Source: Asterias rubens (Eukaryota > Echinodermata > Asteroidea > Forcipulatida > Asteriidae). Taken from it: a stretch of DNA of 64,000 bases. The notes under the pieces were generated by a model. That model saw only the letters and a list, made by a program, of their open reading frames with translations. It was not told where the DNA came from and searched no databases. The position numbers and the translations under genes were made by a program. Position 1 is the stretch's first letter, and each line of letters starts with the position of its first letter. The stretch is taken from NCBI RefSeq assembly GCF_902459465.1, contig NC_047083.1:2730501-2794500 (forward strand). The letters are read 5' to 3'. This document shows positions 19,431 to 29,648 of this stretch, piece after piece.

Positions 19431-20456
19431 CTAACCAAATAAAAAATATTTTAATATAAAAATAATTTGTTTAAACTCAAAAACCACAGCTAGAAATTTA
19501 CAATGCACCTTTAAAGTTATTTCCACACACGATATTTTTCAATAAAAAATAAATTTTACCTCATCATTCCTTCATTTAATTGTACCAAAGCTGGTACCCG
19601 TTTCTGGTAACCAACATTATTTTGCTAGGCTAATTTTTGTGCTTGATCAGCTCAATAGGTTTTGTTCTTTTTTAAATGCTCCCTCATATATATTATTTGC
19701 AGCATAACAAAACAATTAAAACGTATAAGGCACCATTCCATCAAGACCGCAGCGCACAAAATAGAAATGAACAGAATAATAATAATATTAATAGTGTTTT
19801 CTTATATAGCACTCAGTGACACTCAGGCGCTTTAAAGGCAGTGGACACTTGGTGTAATTAAAAATAAACTCATTAGCATAAAACCTTACTTGGTAACGAG
19901 TAATGGGGAGCAGTTGATAGTCAAAAAACATTGTGCATCTGAAAGCACACAACTTCGTATGACAAGGGTGTTTTTTTCTTTCATATCTCGCAACTTCGAC
20001 GACCAATTGAGCTCAAATTTTTCACAGGTTTGTTATTTTATGCTGTTGAGATACACCAAGTTAGAAGACTGGTCTCTGACAATTACCAATAGTGTCCAGT
20101 GTCTTTAACATACAGTATTTTCCTGCAAAGTATGTAAGACTTGTCTTTAAGAATGAGATCTACTCCTTTTAAATAGCACCATATAATGTCTTACAAGGTG
20201 CTGTGTGGCGCAATATGCTGCCAATCAAACCAGGAACACTGGGGAGAACCTCTTCTCTTTTCGACAAGTGCACTGGGTTCTTTAACGTGCGTAACACAGA
20301 TAAACTAAGGAAGCTACACCGACAGCTTTTGGACCCATAGACTTCAGGCTTAAAGCCTTTCATTACGCATCTGAAAGCACAACAAATTGTGCGTCAAGTA
20401 TGGGTGTTTTTTATTTCACTCTTCTCTTGCAACTTTGATGAGAAGTCTCCCGATTC

Positions 20457-20846
20457 TTAAAGGAACACCTTGCCTTGGATCGGACGAGTTGGTCTACAAA
20501 AAGCGTTTGAAACCGTTTGTTATGAAATGCATATGGTTAGAAAGATGTTTTAAAAGTAGAATATAACGGTTCACACAAGTATCACTCCAAATTGCACGGT
20601 TTTCGTTTTACGTCGTAAACTAACACGGTCGGCCATTTATGCGAGTAAAAAATTTGACTCCCATAAATGGCCGACTGTGTTAGTTGATGAGGTAAAAAGA
20701 AAACGACGCAATTTCGAGGCATATTTTTGTAGATCATTGTATTCCACTCCTACAACATCTTTCTAACCGTGTCGATTTTATAACGAACGATACAGAATGC
20801 TTTTCAAAGACCAACTCGACCGATCCAAGGCAGCGTGTTCCTTTAA
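20457..20846. mobile_element. 390-bp MITE, TTAAAGGAACACG family
   Basis: Full copy with both ends (ttaaaggaacaccttgcctt ... aaggcagcgtgttcctttaa) between SAMM50 and the TMEM53-like gene. Confidence 0.88.
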
Positions 20847-21006
20847 AATCTACAGCAATACAGTTCTCTAAAGAACAAAAGTCTACCTAGTGCGTAACTT
20901 ATTTGTATACACATGGTGTTACAACAATACAAATATTTATTGATACCTCATCATGCAAGCCCTCAAATCCCATATCATGTTGTTGTGCTTAGCTACTTTC
21001 GGTACT

Positions 21007-21396
21007 TAAAGGCAGTGGACACTATTGGTAATTACTCAAAATATTTATCATCATAAAACCTTTCTTGATTACGAGTAATGGGGAGAGATGGACGGTATAA
21101 AACATTGTGAAACAGAAACAGCTTCCTTTGAAGTGACATAGTTTTTGAGAAAGAAGTAACTTTCCACTAATTCGATTTCGAGACCTCAAGTTTAGAACTT
21201 GAGGTCTCGAAATCAAGCATCAGAAAGCACACAACTTCGTGTGACAAGGGTGTTTTTTTCTTTCATGATTATCTCGCAAATTCGACGACCGATTGAGCTC
21301 AAATTTTCACAGGTTTGTTATTCTATGCATATGTTAAGATACACCAACTATGAAGGCTAGTCTTTGACAATTACCAATAGTGTCCACTGTCTTTAT
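21007..21396 (+). mobile_element. MITE, GGCAGTGGACACTATTGGTAAT family
   Basis: The terminal repeats (aggcagtggacactattgg / accaatagtgtccactg) enclose about 390 bp. The body contains ggtaacgagtaatggggaga-type and gagctcaaattttcacaggt motifs. It is the most abundant element here; further copies or fragments lie near 11740, 16575, 19830, 20340, 21690, 30791, 32218, 32727, 41816, 52575, 55525, 59005 and 59980. Confidence 0.9.
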
Positions 21397-22009
21397 GAAA
21401 TCCGACTGCTGTGATGTGTTAAAGTTGGTTAAATATTTTAAGTGAGCTTCTCTACTAGCTGCAAGGTATTTTTTATGATAGTGATAAAATAAATCTTAGG
21501 CAAAAACTTTGTAATTATACAAAAATATAAAGCTATAATTTAAAGTTTGCTTAGCAAAAATAAAATCACAACCATGCAAGCAAAGCTCGTTATAAATTTA
21601 TGACATGATTATTTGTTTTTCATCTTAGTTTAATAAATATTTTGTATTTAATAAGTCTCGTCACCAGCAATCATCTTCGCTTCTCCCTATTAAGTAATTT
21701 AGTTTTAGAGAAAGAGATTTATTTCCTCCTGAAAATTTTGAATCTGAGAAAGGTATTAGGCATAGATTCTGTCTAAGGCATCTGAAAGCACACAATCCTA
21801 TGCAACACAGGTATCTTTTATGTCGTTTTTTTTTTCTTGCAACTACGATGACCAATTCAAGTTTCACAAGTTTGTCATTTTACGCAAAACGTTGGGATAC
21901 TTGTCTTTAGCCACGTTCCCAATGGATTTTTTTCCCCCCCGGCCATGCGGAAAGTTACCCTGAATGGCTTTGCATAGTGATTGGTGTAATTCTACCGTGC
22001 GTTCCCACC

Positions 22010-22260
22010 TGGGATTATATTCTGTGACGTTTGTAAAGCCTTTTACAGCGTGGTCGCAGTAGGTTTGCAGCGCAGAGCTGTTCCCATTGCACCTTAATAT
22101 TCCGCGACGTTTGTAAAGCCTTTTACAGCGTGGTGGTCGCAGTAGGTTTGCAGCGCAGAGCTGTTCCCATTGCACCTTAATATTCCGCGACGTTTGTAAA
22201 GCCTTTTACAGCGTGGTGGTCGCAGTAGGTTTGCAGCGCAGAGCTGTTCCCATTGGCCTT
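22010..22260. repeat. Three-copy ~80-bp tandem repeat
   Basis: The unit starts gacgtttgtaaagccttt at 22026, 22106 and 22189 (periods 80 and 83 bp, differing by a ggt insertion). Later copies are nearly identical, so the expansion is recent. It lies downstream of the TMEM53-like gene. Confidence 0.9.
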
Positions 22261-22725
22261 TAAGCGGCCTTTTTAAGTTACCATGGCTTTCAGAACTCTT
22301 CCGCGACCTCTTTAGGTCCGTTACTTTTACATCATGGTTGCGGTTAGTTGACATGGAGGGCAGTTCAACATGCACCCTCATTGGATTTAATTTGTCATTT
22401 TACAGAAAAGTCACAGTACTTTAACCAAAAAAAAAAAGACAAATGGGAAAGAGGCTTTTGACAACTACCAAAAGTGTATCCTGCCTTTAACAATCTTGAG
22501 AAATAGACCCTATTGAATATGAAGTCACCATTCAAATACCTGCCCTACAACATGGCGTCTGTGAGCATGTGCTTACATGTGCCATAGAATTCAAACCGGG
22601 ACCGCTGCATGCTGCGTGCTTGGTTGATAAACGCGTTTAGACGTGCATAAGGTTTGCCCTACAAGATGGCGACTTTCAAAGCAACAGAGGGGTTATTCGA
22701 AACGGTCTAATGAGTGAACGACTTA

Positions 22726-25700
22726 TTAAAACATTTCCACCTCCTTCCCCCGCATTTCTTCCCCGACAAGATCGGGAAGCTCCTTGTGTTCTTCCGAGGA
22801 CTCTTTGAAATACTCCACTTTAGTCAGGAACGCGTTCAACGTCGCCATGTACTCGTCCCGATGCTTATACATATGACTGACATGCGGCGAGTCCTGAAAA
22901 GACTTGCTGTGGATGTTCCGATGCCCCATCTTGTCTTGGAGGGACGCGATGGCGCGCTGGCTGGCGTCGGCCGTCGCGACTAAGTCGCTGTGAGAGTAAA
23001 AGAAGAGGGAAGGGGCAGGGACTGGATTGTGGAAGAAGACCTCGGAGCTCTTCTGGTAGTGTTGGGTGACCGGTTTGTGCATTGCTTTCAGATAAAGGTC
23101 TATACTCTTTTGCATCGTCTTCTGGAGAAGTCTGTTCTTTAAAAGAGCCTGTTAAAAAGAAGGGGACAGTTTGAGTAAAAAACTGATTAGATGGATGGAT
23201 ACATTGTAGATAGATAGATAAAAATATTATATGAGTTCAAATATATAGAAAAGACATAATTAGGCCTACTAAATTAATAACTCAACTGATTAGATAACAA
23301 CATTATTTATAATAAAAAAATTAAAAAAACATAGTGACAACATTAATAACGTAATTGATTTGCTTGATGGATAGATAGATAAACAGTTCATTTATTATTT
23401 CAAAAAATAGAAAAAAAAAAACCATCACAATCAGAAGATTGAATTATTATAATAATACCAAAACTTATATAGCGCCTTAGTCACATTGACACTCTAGGGC
23501 GCTGAACACAAGGCACTAGTCAAATACTAAGCAGGTACACTTGTGTGGACAAAAAAAAAGTAAAAAATAATCATCATAATAATAATAAGAGACATTTTTA
23601 TACACCGCTCTTACACGAGGTACCACAGCGCTTTACAAGAAAATAAGAAACTATATTATAACTAAACGAGAAAAAAGTCTTTAAATTAATCAACCTGTTA
23701 GTAATATATATGTAACTGGATAAAGCATCCAATTATACAATAAGTCAATACAAAATTCATTTGAAACTTACAACAAACTTAAAAACAATACAAAGTTATT
23801 AAGGAAAGAGACTTAAAAATGCACAGCTTGTCAACCAAGAGAAAGGGACATACATTGTGAAGGGTGATCAAATGGAAAGACAGGACAAGATGGTAAAATA
23901 GCAATGAAGCAATCAAACGGCAATTCTGGATGCAAACACAAGCCTCACAAAACACGATAATTATCACTGATGCCAATTTCGATTGTTATTTATTTGGCAA
24001 TTTCACACAAAAGTACAATATAATAAAAAACAGAAGGGGAGCGGATTAGGGAAGAGGGGAAGAGGGAGGGAGTTCAACACAATTAGTAAAGACTAATCCG
24101 ATCTAAGAAAGCCAGGATGTAGAACAAATAAAAAAATACATAATATTTGGAAAAAGGTAATAATATTTTATCGTGGCCAGGGCCTGACATACATGTTAAC
24201 ATGTGATTGTGATATGCGCTATACATAATGGTTCATTGTTATTTTATACATACTTTCAGAATATTTAATCATAATTTCTGAAAGAATTTTCAAAGGGAAA
24301 AACAAAATAATCAGAAAACTTAAGTAGGATTACTAATGCCTATTTAAAAATGATACAAAACAGGAAATGATTTAATCACGGTTTTACCTTTGACATTCCA
24401 ATGGCGACTTCGTTCAGATCTACCGGACTATCGTAAATCTGGCCGATGATTCGGCCGGTAATCTCCTGCGACTCAGACTGTACCCTCATCATCTGCTGAA
24501 GGACCTCACTGTACTGGTACCCACCCACTGAGAAGCTGTGAACGAGGATCTTACGATCACAGACTTCCGAACTCTGAAGAAATTTGACGACCTCTTTGGC
24601 GATGACTTGCGATCCTTTGGTTGGAAGCATGATCTGAAATTAAGATTTTGAAAAAAGAAACTTCAGGGTTGTTGGCTCACAAGAACAAGGAGTAAAAATA
24701 TAGAACTTAATATATCACATCAACAGTTTTAACAAGTTTTAAATTTTTTTTTAAATGAAATGAAATTCAGTATTTAGGGTGATGATTGAAAACAGTGTAC
24801 AAGACAAACATTGATTAATAATGTTTTATAATTTAAATGATCTTATTATTATCTTCCATTTTCTCCCGTTTTATCTTCCGTTTTATAAAGGCATCCCAGC
24901 CTACAAGCTTTGCTTTAATGGGCCATGCCTCCATATACAGTTTTCAGTCTTGTATGGAAATAAATGTTGATTGATTTGAATAATAGTCAAGCATTTATAC
25001 AGCATTCTTATGCAGAAATTATACCATGAACGTTTGACCAAAAAAATTAATTACAACAATATATCACCAATTAACAACACAAAGGAATGAGTAAGAAATA
25101 AATAGCTTACACATAGTAAGCAAAATAAGTCTGGATAAAGAAGGTGCGTTTTAAGCGATGTTTTGAATTTGGTTGGAGCAGCTGCACAAAACCTTCTGGA
25201 AGATGAAGAGTATTTAGTTTGTGGTTTTGTGAGAGTCCTTGTATCTGAGCTAGTATTGAGTGAGCAATTAGACTGTAACAGAGTGCGATTATGCTTGCAT
25301 GGAGTGACAAGTCCTATAAAAGTAAAAGGAGGAGAACTTTTATTCAAACATTTATATTGATGGTTAACAACTTGAAGATACGTTCGTGAATAGGAAGCCA
25401 GTAGAGTTGTTGAACTATTGTTGGAGTTGTTGACAATTCAAGTGATGGAACAAAGAAGCCAGGTACCTGCAATGGCTGAATTCTCACAGTCAAAACATCA
25501 CATCCTCGATTTGTGTAAAACTTGATAAAGTTGTCAAGGTGCCGCTGCTTGGCTAGAAGCCAACTTAGTACCAACACAAGAGGGCGCTGTTTGGACTGTT
25601 CTCCCTCGGGTAGTGTTGCCTTTTGTAGAGATAAGTTAGGGGTGATCTTTATAAGGGGCGGGGCTGGATTCCCTTGAGGAGGGGCAGTGCCGTACAGTCT

Positions 25701-26734
25701 CATACTGCTTGCCTGCCATGGTGCCTGCCAAATAAAAAGATGAATCACATGGAAATTTGGTTGGTAATCCTGTTTTTATCACGGCACAAATTTCGTGCTA
25801 AGCAAATTTTTGTGCTTAGCAGCTCTATGAAATTGGGCCCTGAGCACCTGTTGTGTGGGCTTCGGATTCTTTTGGATTACAGTAAGCTGTTTCCCATTTT
25901 GACCCAGTAACTGGGGCGCTGCACTCCTTATTTGGGAAAAGTTTCCGTATGGCGCCACCACTTTTTCATTCGATATAAAATAATATAGGAACTTATTTAC
26001 CTGATTGATATATCCCTTTTTGTAAAAATGAGTGAAAAAGTGGTGGTGCCATACGGAAAGTTATCCCTTAGTAGAAATGTACACTCTTACTCTAGTCTAG
26101 GGGCTAGTTGCGATAACTGACCCTCCTGCCGACGCCGGAGGCAGGAGGGTTACATTATCGCAACTAACTAGTCTAGCTAGCTGCTAGGGGCCAACTTCAA
26201 ACAAGCTTACCACCCTTAGCTTTACGTCCAAACTAATGGATCCTGCTGAGTAAACCAATGTAAACGTAAACGTAAACAATATTTATTAATATTATGAAGA
26301 AAAAAATCGACAAAAGGATTACAGCACCCCACGCTCACTGGACTGACTTGGTATAATTTCGCACCACGACAGCGCCATCATATGCAACTACGATACAACA
26401 ATTGCGAGATAATCAAATCTATTGATTGGGTTGAATTGATCATATATTCATCATCATGTAGTCATCGAGTTTGTTTGCACACAGTGGTGGTCGTGGTAGT
26501 TAGTCAACAGCTAGCTGCAGAACAGATGATGGAATAATAAAATGGGTGGGGTTTAAAAATAACCTTTAAAATTAAAATAAAATTTTATAAATATTAATTA
26601 CTTTTTACTGATGATGATACAATTAAAACCAGTAGGCCTACCCGTAATTAAACGATTTACTCAATCTTACTGACCTCTACCAGGCTACCTGAACTGGCCC
26701 TCCGAACTCCGGCACTTACTGCTATCCGTAGCAT
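22726..26734 (-). CDS. TMEM53: TMEM53-like protein (DUF829, alpha/beta-hydrolase-like)
   Basis: Four phase-0 exons, 26675-26734, 25467-25724, 24388-24633 and 22726-23148, give 328 aa. The central strand (RPLVLVLSWLLAKQRHLDNF) and VLTVRIQP match the start of the DUF829 fold. The nucleophile-elbow-like HSFSVGG (Ser near 141), the Asp in FYSHSDLV (near 243) and the His in SPHVSHM (near 277) line up with a Ser-Asp-His triad. Vertebrate TMEM53 (about 277 aa) is a nuclear-envelope protein that restrains BMP-SMAD signalling; whether DUF829 proteins are active hydrolases is not settled as far as I know. The N-terminus is longer than the vertebrate one, and exon 1 (MLRIAVSAGVRRASSGSLVE) is basic and serine-rich, like a mitochondrial presequence. 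Exon 1 rests on ATG, frame and splice consensus only and is the least certain part. The gene is convergent with SAMM50. Confidence 0.85.
25933..26068. mobile_element. MITE, AAAAGTTTCCGTATGGC family
   Basis: Ends tgggaaaagtttccgtatgg / tgccatacggaaagttatcc, in TMEM53-like intron 1. Confidence 0.82.
26104..26168. repeat. Short perfect-stem hairpin
   Basis: ctagttgcgataa...ccctcctgcc folds onto ggcaggaggg...ttatcgcaacta with an eight-base loop, in TMEM53-like intron 1. Confidence 0.75.
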
Positions 26735-26976
26735 GTTTAGAATAGTAATCTGGGTGAATTATAAGGGGACAAAGTAATGTTTGCCCTAAAACTAAAAACT
26801 GTAGCACACCCGCCCCAGACACACACACCCGGCCGTCCGATCCGCCGTCGCTTTACGAGCGCCCTCTGTTGCTTTAAACCAGGAGAGGGTACCGGTATTT
26901 AAACTTGTACAAGTCTTTTATTGTTTTCAAACGTACAGTTATTCCATTCGTAGATTGTTTCCTATGTGATTAATAT

Positions 26977-27210
26977 TTAAATAATACAATTCAAGAATAC
27001 AATTTTATCAACGGTGACTTGCATTTTATCTTGCAAGATCTGTTCTTTCGATAATGGCATGGCGGGTTTTAACAACGACTTGAACAAGTTTATTGTCTCT
27101 ATGCGCGTACATCGTAAGTTGGGTGGAGGGTAGCCTTTTTTCAACGCGTTGAAGCCGTAATCCATGTGGTCTTCCGTTCCAGTCGCTCCACTAATTACAC
27201 CAACGCAGGC
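26977..27210 (-). CDS. Possible unassigned terminal exon or ORF
   Basis: An open frame runs from an AG near 27210 to a stop at 26977-26979, containing ACVGVISGATGTEDHMDYG followed by a basic stretch with KKGYPPPNL and LSKEQILQDKM. Composition looks more protein-like than neighbouring spurious frames. I do not recognise the family, the upstream acceptor is weak, and I found no convincing 5' exon. It could be a gene fragment or chance. It lies 243 bp upstream of the TMEM53-like start codon. Confidence 0.25.
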   Translation of the reverse strand, partial: ACVGVISGATGTEDHMDYGFNALKKGYPPPNLRCTRIETINLFKSLLKPAMPLSKEQILQDKMQVTVDKIVFLNCII

Positions 27211-27539
27211 CTTGACAAAAGGCTAGGTGGATGCTCTAGATACACAGTCCCCCCACACGAAAATACTTTGCTTAACAAAAAGAGTTTGTGCCTACAAGGC
27301 ATAAATAAAGTGAAAATTCATGTGCCAAAAAAACAAACAGATTAAAACAAATTGTTATTACAACAAATCACTAAACTAAATAATTATTTCATGTTAAAAA
27401 GTTGGTCTTCAGATTGTTTATTTTCCTTACAGGCATATTAATGCAGTTGGACTTTCGAAGGTTTCGAGAAATATTATAATTATTACTCTATACATTTTTT
27501 CTTCTACAAGAGAAATGTTTTCACAAGTGATAAACGAGA

Positions 27540-27692
27540 GTCCAATTTCATAGAGCTTTATAAGCACAACAACATTATGCTTACCAAAATTTAAGGTTAC
27601 CAGTCATAAACATGTACAATCTCAAGTATTCTGTGTATTTTTGTTAACCGCAGGAAGTTTTTAAGCAATGCAGCTCTATGAAAATGGGCCCA
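27540..27692. mobile_element. MITE, GGGCCCAATTTCATAGAGCTGC family
   Basis: Ends tccaatttcatagagcttta / cagctctatgaaaatgggcc, upstream of the TMEM53-like gene; directly abuts the hairpin at 27702. Confidence 0.8.
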
Positions 27693-27701
27693 ACAGACCA
27701 G

Positions 27702-27875
27702 CAGTCGATTTCACCAAACTCTTCCTAACTTAGGATAAATCTTAGGACTTTACGACGAGTTAAGTTCCGTATTCACAGACGTTAGGACGCATTGAACCCA
27801 TCCTAAGTTAGGATGGGTTACTCGTCCTAACTCAAGATAGGATTAATCCTAGCATTTCGTGAAATCGGTTGCAGG
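27702..27875. mobile_element. Related hairpin MITE (cgatttcacc ... ggtgaaatcg type)
   Basis: Arms (cgatttcaccaaactcttcc / gcatttcgtgaaatcggttg) enclose repeated cctaacttaggat motifs. A diverged relative of the 34.4-kb family; another copy is at 39848-40016. Confidence 0.75.
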
Positions 27876-29111
27876 GCAGGCATCAGTAAAAAATTATATT
27901 TTTCATCATCAACATCTTCAGTTAAAAAATTAGCCTCATTTCATGGCTCTGCCTACCGCAAAACTCATCGCTTCTGGCTCACAGAGTTGTGGGCGAGGGC
28001 ACCCCCTAACCGAATGCAGAAATTCGCGGCAAGTATACAGCTGTGAAAATGGGTCCTAATGAACTGTGTACTGAAACATAATTGCCCAGAGTAAGTAAGG
28101 CCTGGTTCATACTCCATGCAAATGTGAATGCGATCCAAATTTTTACATCACAAAATTGGCAACGAATAACTCGCAACAGTTGCCTGCGAAAACGGCCATG
28201 TGACGTCAAAATTCACTTCCCTTCGCGTTTGCAGGAGGTATTAACCAGGCTTTAATAATGCTGACCTGGATTTTTTTCGTCAAAACAAAATACTACCCTG
28301 ATTTGAAACCCCTTCAAGCTACCCCAATGGGGGGATAGACCTTCATCTCCCAAGGTCCTCATCTTGAACCAAGAAACATTTCAGAATAATATGGAAAAAA
28401 GTACCTCCAAAAGTACCTCCATTGGTTCTACCCTGGCGTATGCCCTTATTGCAATGAGGAAACAAAGGCCCCTAATCAACGTCGAAATATTAACCACACT
28501 ACCCCACTGGGGGTATACTTCTACCTTGATGGAGCCCTCATCTCCCAATGTTATTTCATGACAAAACTACCTTGATTGGGATATACTTCTACCCTGGTGT
28601 TCCACTGCTGAAATATTATCCAAACTACCTCCATTGGCATATAAAGCACCTCAAAAGTTTTACCCTTATAGAAAACGCCATACCATGATCAAAATACCGT
28701 AAAAATTATTTTAAAAAATGATAATACACTGCTGTTTTTTAATACCATTATTTTTTAACCCTATAAAAAATCTTCGGGCCAGTGAAAACGTTTATTAACT
28801 TAAGGGGTTTCCCACACAAACATGCAGTTAATCTTACCCTCCTAGCTGTTTAAACATTAGATGGAACATCACATGCATCGTTTTTTACTTAAAAACAAAA
28901 AAGCAGGGGTGATTATCCCCTTAGAGTTTAATATATAAAGTGCGTTTCAAAGTTCCACGTATCAACAATATTACTATTATTGCCAAGACTTTAAAAAATA
29001 TAGATAAATATTAATTCTTTTACCTCTAGATGAGTTTCAACTGCGGGAAGTCAAAGTATTGCATAATAAATTTTACAATGTGGACAAAGCTTAAGGCTGG
29101 TCTAGAACTTC

Positions 29112-29316
29112 AATAGACCGATCCAGTAAGCCCCGCCCCATTACGTATTGACCAATCACAACCCATTACAGAACCAAAAGTCTGACAAATCAAGGTCCGA
29201 CATGCGTGCGCGTATGCTTGGCGCGCGCGGCAGAATTGTGCAGAAAGGCATTGGAGAGGCTCACGTGTTCTTGCTCACACGTGCGCCGTGGACGGAGCCT
29301 AATGGATCGGTCTATT
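29112..29316. mobile_element. MITE, AATAGACCGATCCATTAAGC family
   Basis: Ends aatagaccgatccagtaagc / cctaatggatcggtctatt with CpG-rich centre (ggcgcgcgcggcagaattgt). The second copy is at 33127-33340. Confidence 0.88.
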
Positions 29317-29648
29317 GAGAGAGAAGAAAATAAAATATTTTGAAATACTTCTGAGGGCGAAGCCAGCATAAATTTTGCTTAGCAATGTTTCACAACCCTC
29401 TTATGAAATTTCAGACTACACACTTTTTAAAATAGGGGAAAAAATATGCTAGCAAGTTTTTTCACGCTAAGTATATCTCCTAAATGGAAAAATAGTATTG
29501 CTTAGCGTGAACTTGCTAAGCATGATTTTGCAGTTACCAGCTATTTTTTACAAACAAACACACACACACACACACTGTACATTTTGGCTGGTAGTTTGTT
29601 GGATGGTGCTAAGCAAGCCTTATCGATGTTACTCCCTGTAGTTCGTGT

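Larger units (their letters stand above)
16375..22725. other. Intergenic, SAMM50 to TMEM53-like (convergent)
   Basis: 6.35 kb without a recognisable exon. Contains the nested MITE (16.6-17.1 kb), a satellite (18.2-19.4 kb), several GGCAGTGGACAC and TTAAAGGAACACG elements (19.8-21.4 kb), and the ~80-bp triple repeat (22.0-22.3 kb). 17.6-18.2 kb is plain AT-rich DNA. Confidence 0.7.
26735..29648. other. Intergenic, TMEM53-like 5' side to BCAT 3' side
   Basis: Contains a possible ORF (26977-27210), two MITEs (27.5-27.9 kb), a stretch of degenerate ~100-bp repeats at about 28300-28650 (ctacccc-atgggg-atac themes), one AATAGACCG MITE, and a short CA run near 29560. No other exon was recognised. 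Confidence 0.65.

Noticed and set aside
18619-19434. 254- and 266-codon frames on opposite strands
   Set aside because: They are readings of the 132-bp satellite; no homology, splice signals or codon bias recognised. Kept only as a finding about the repeat.
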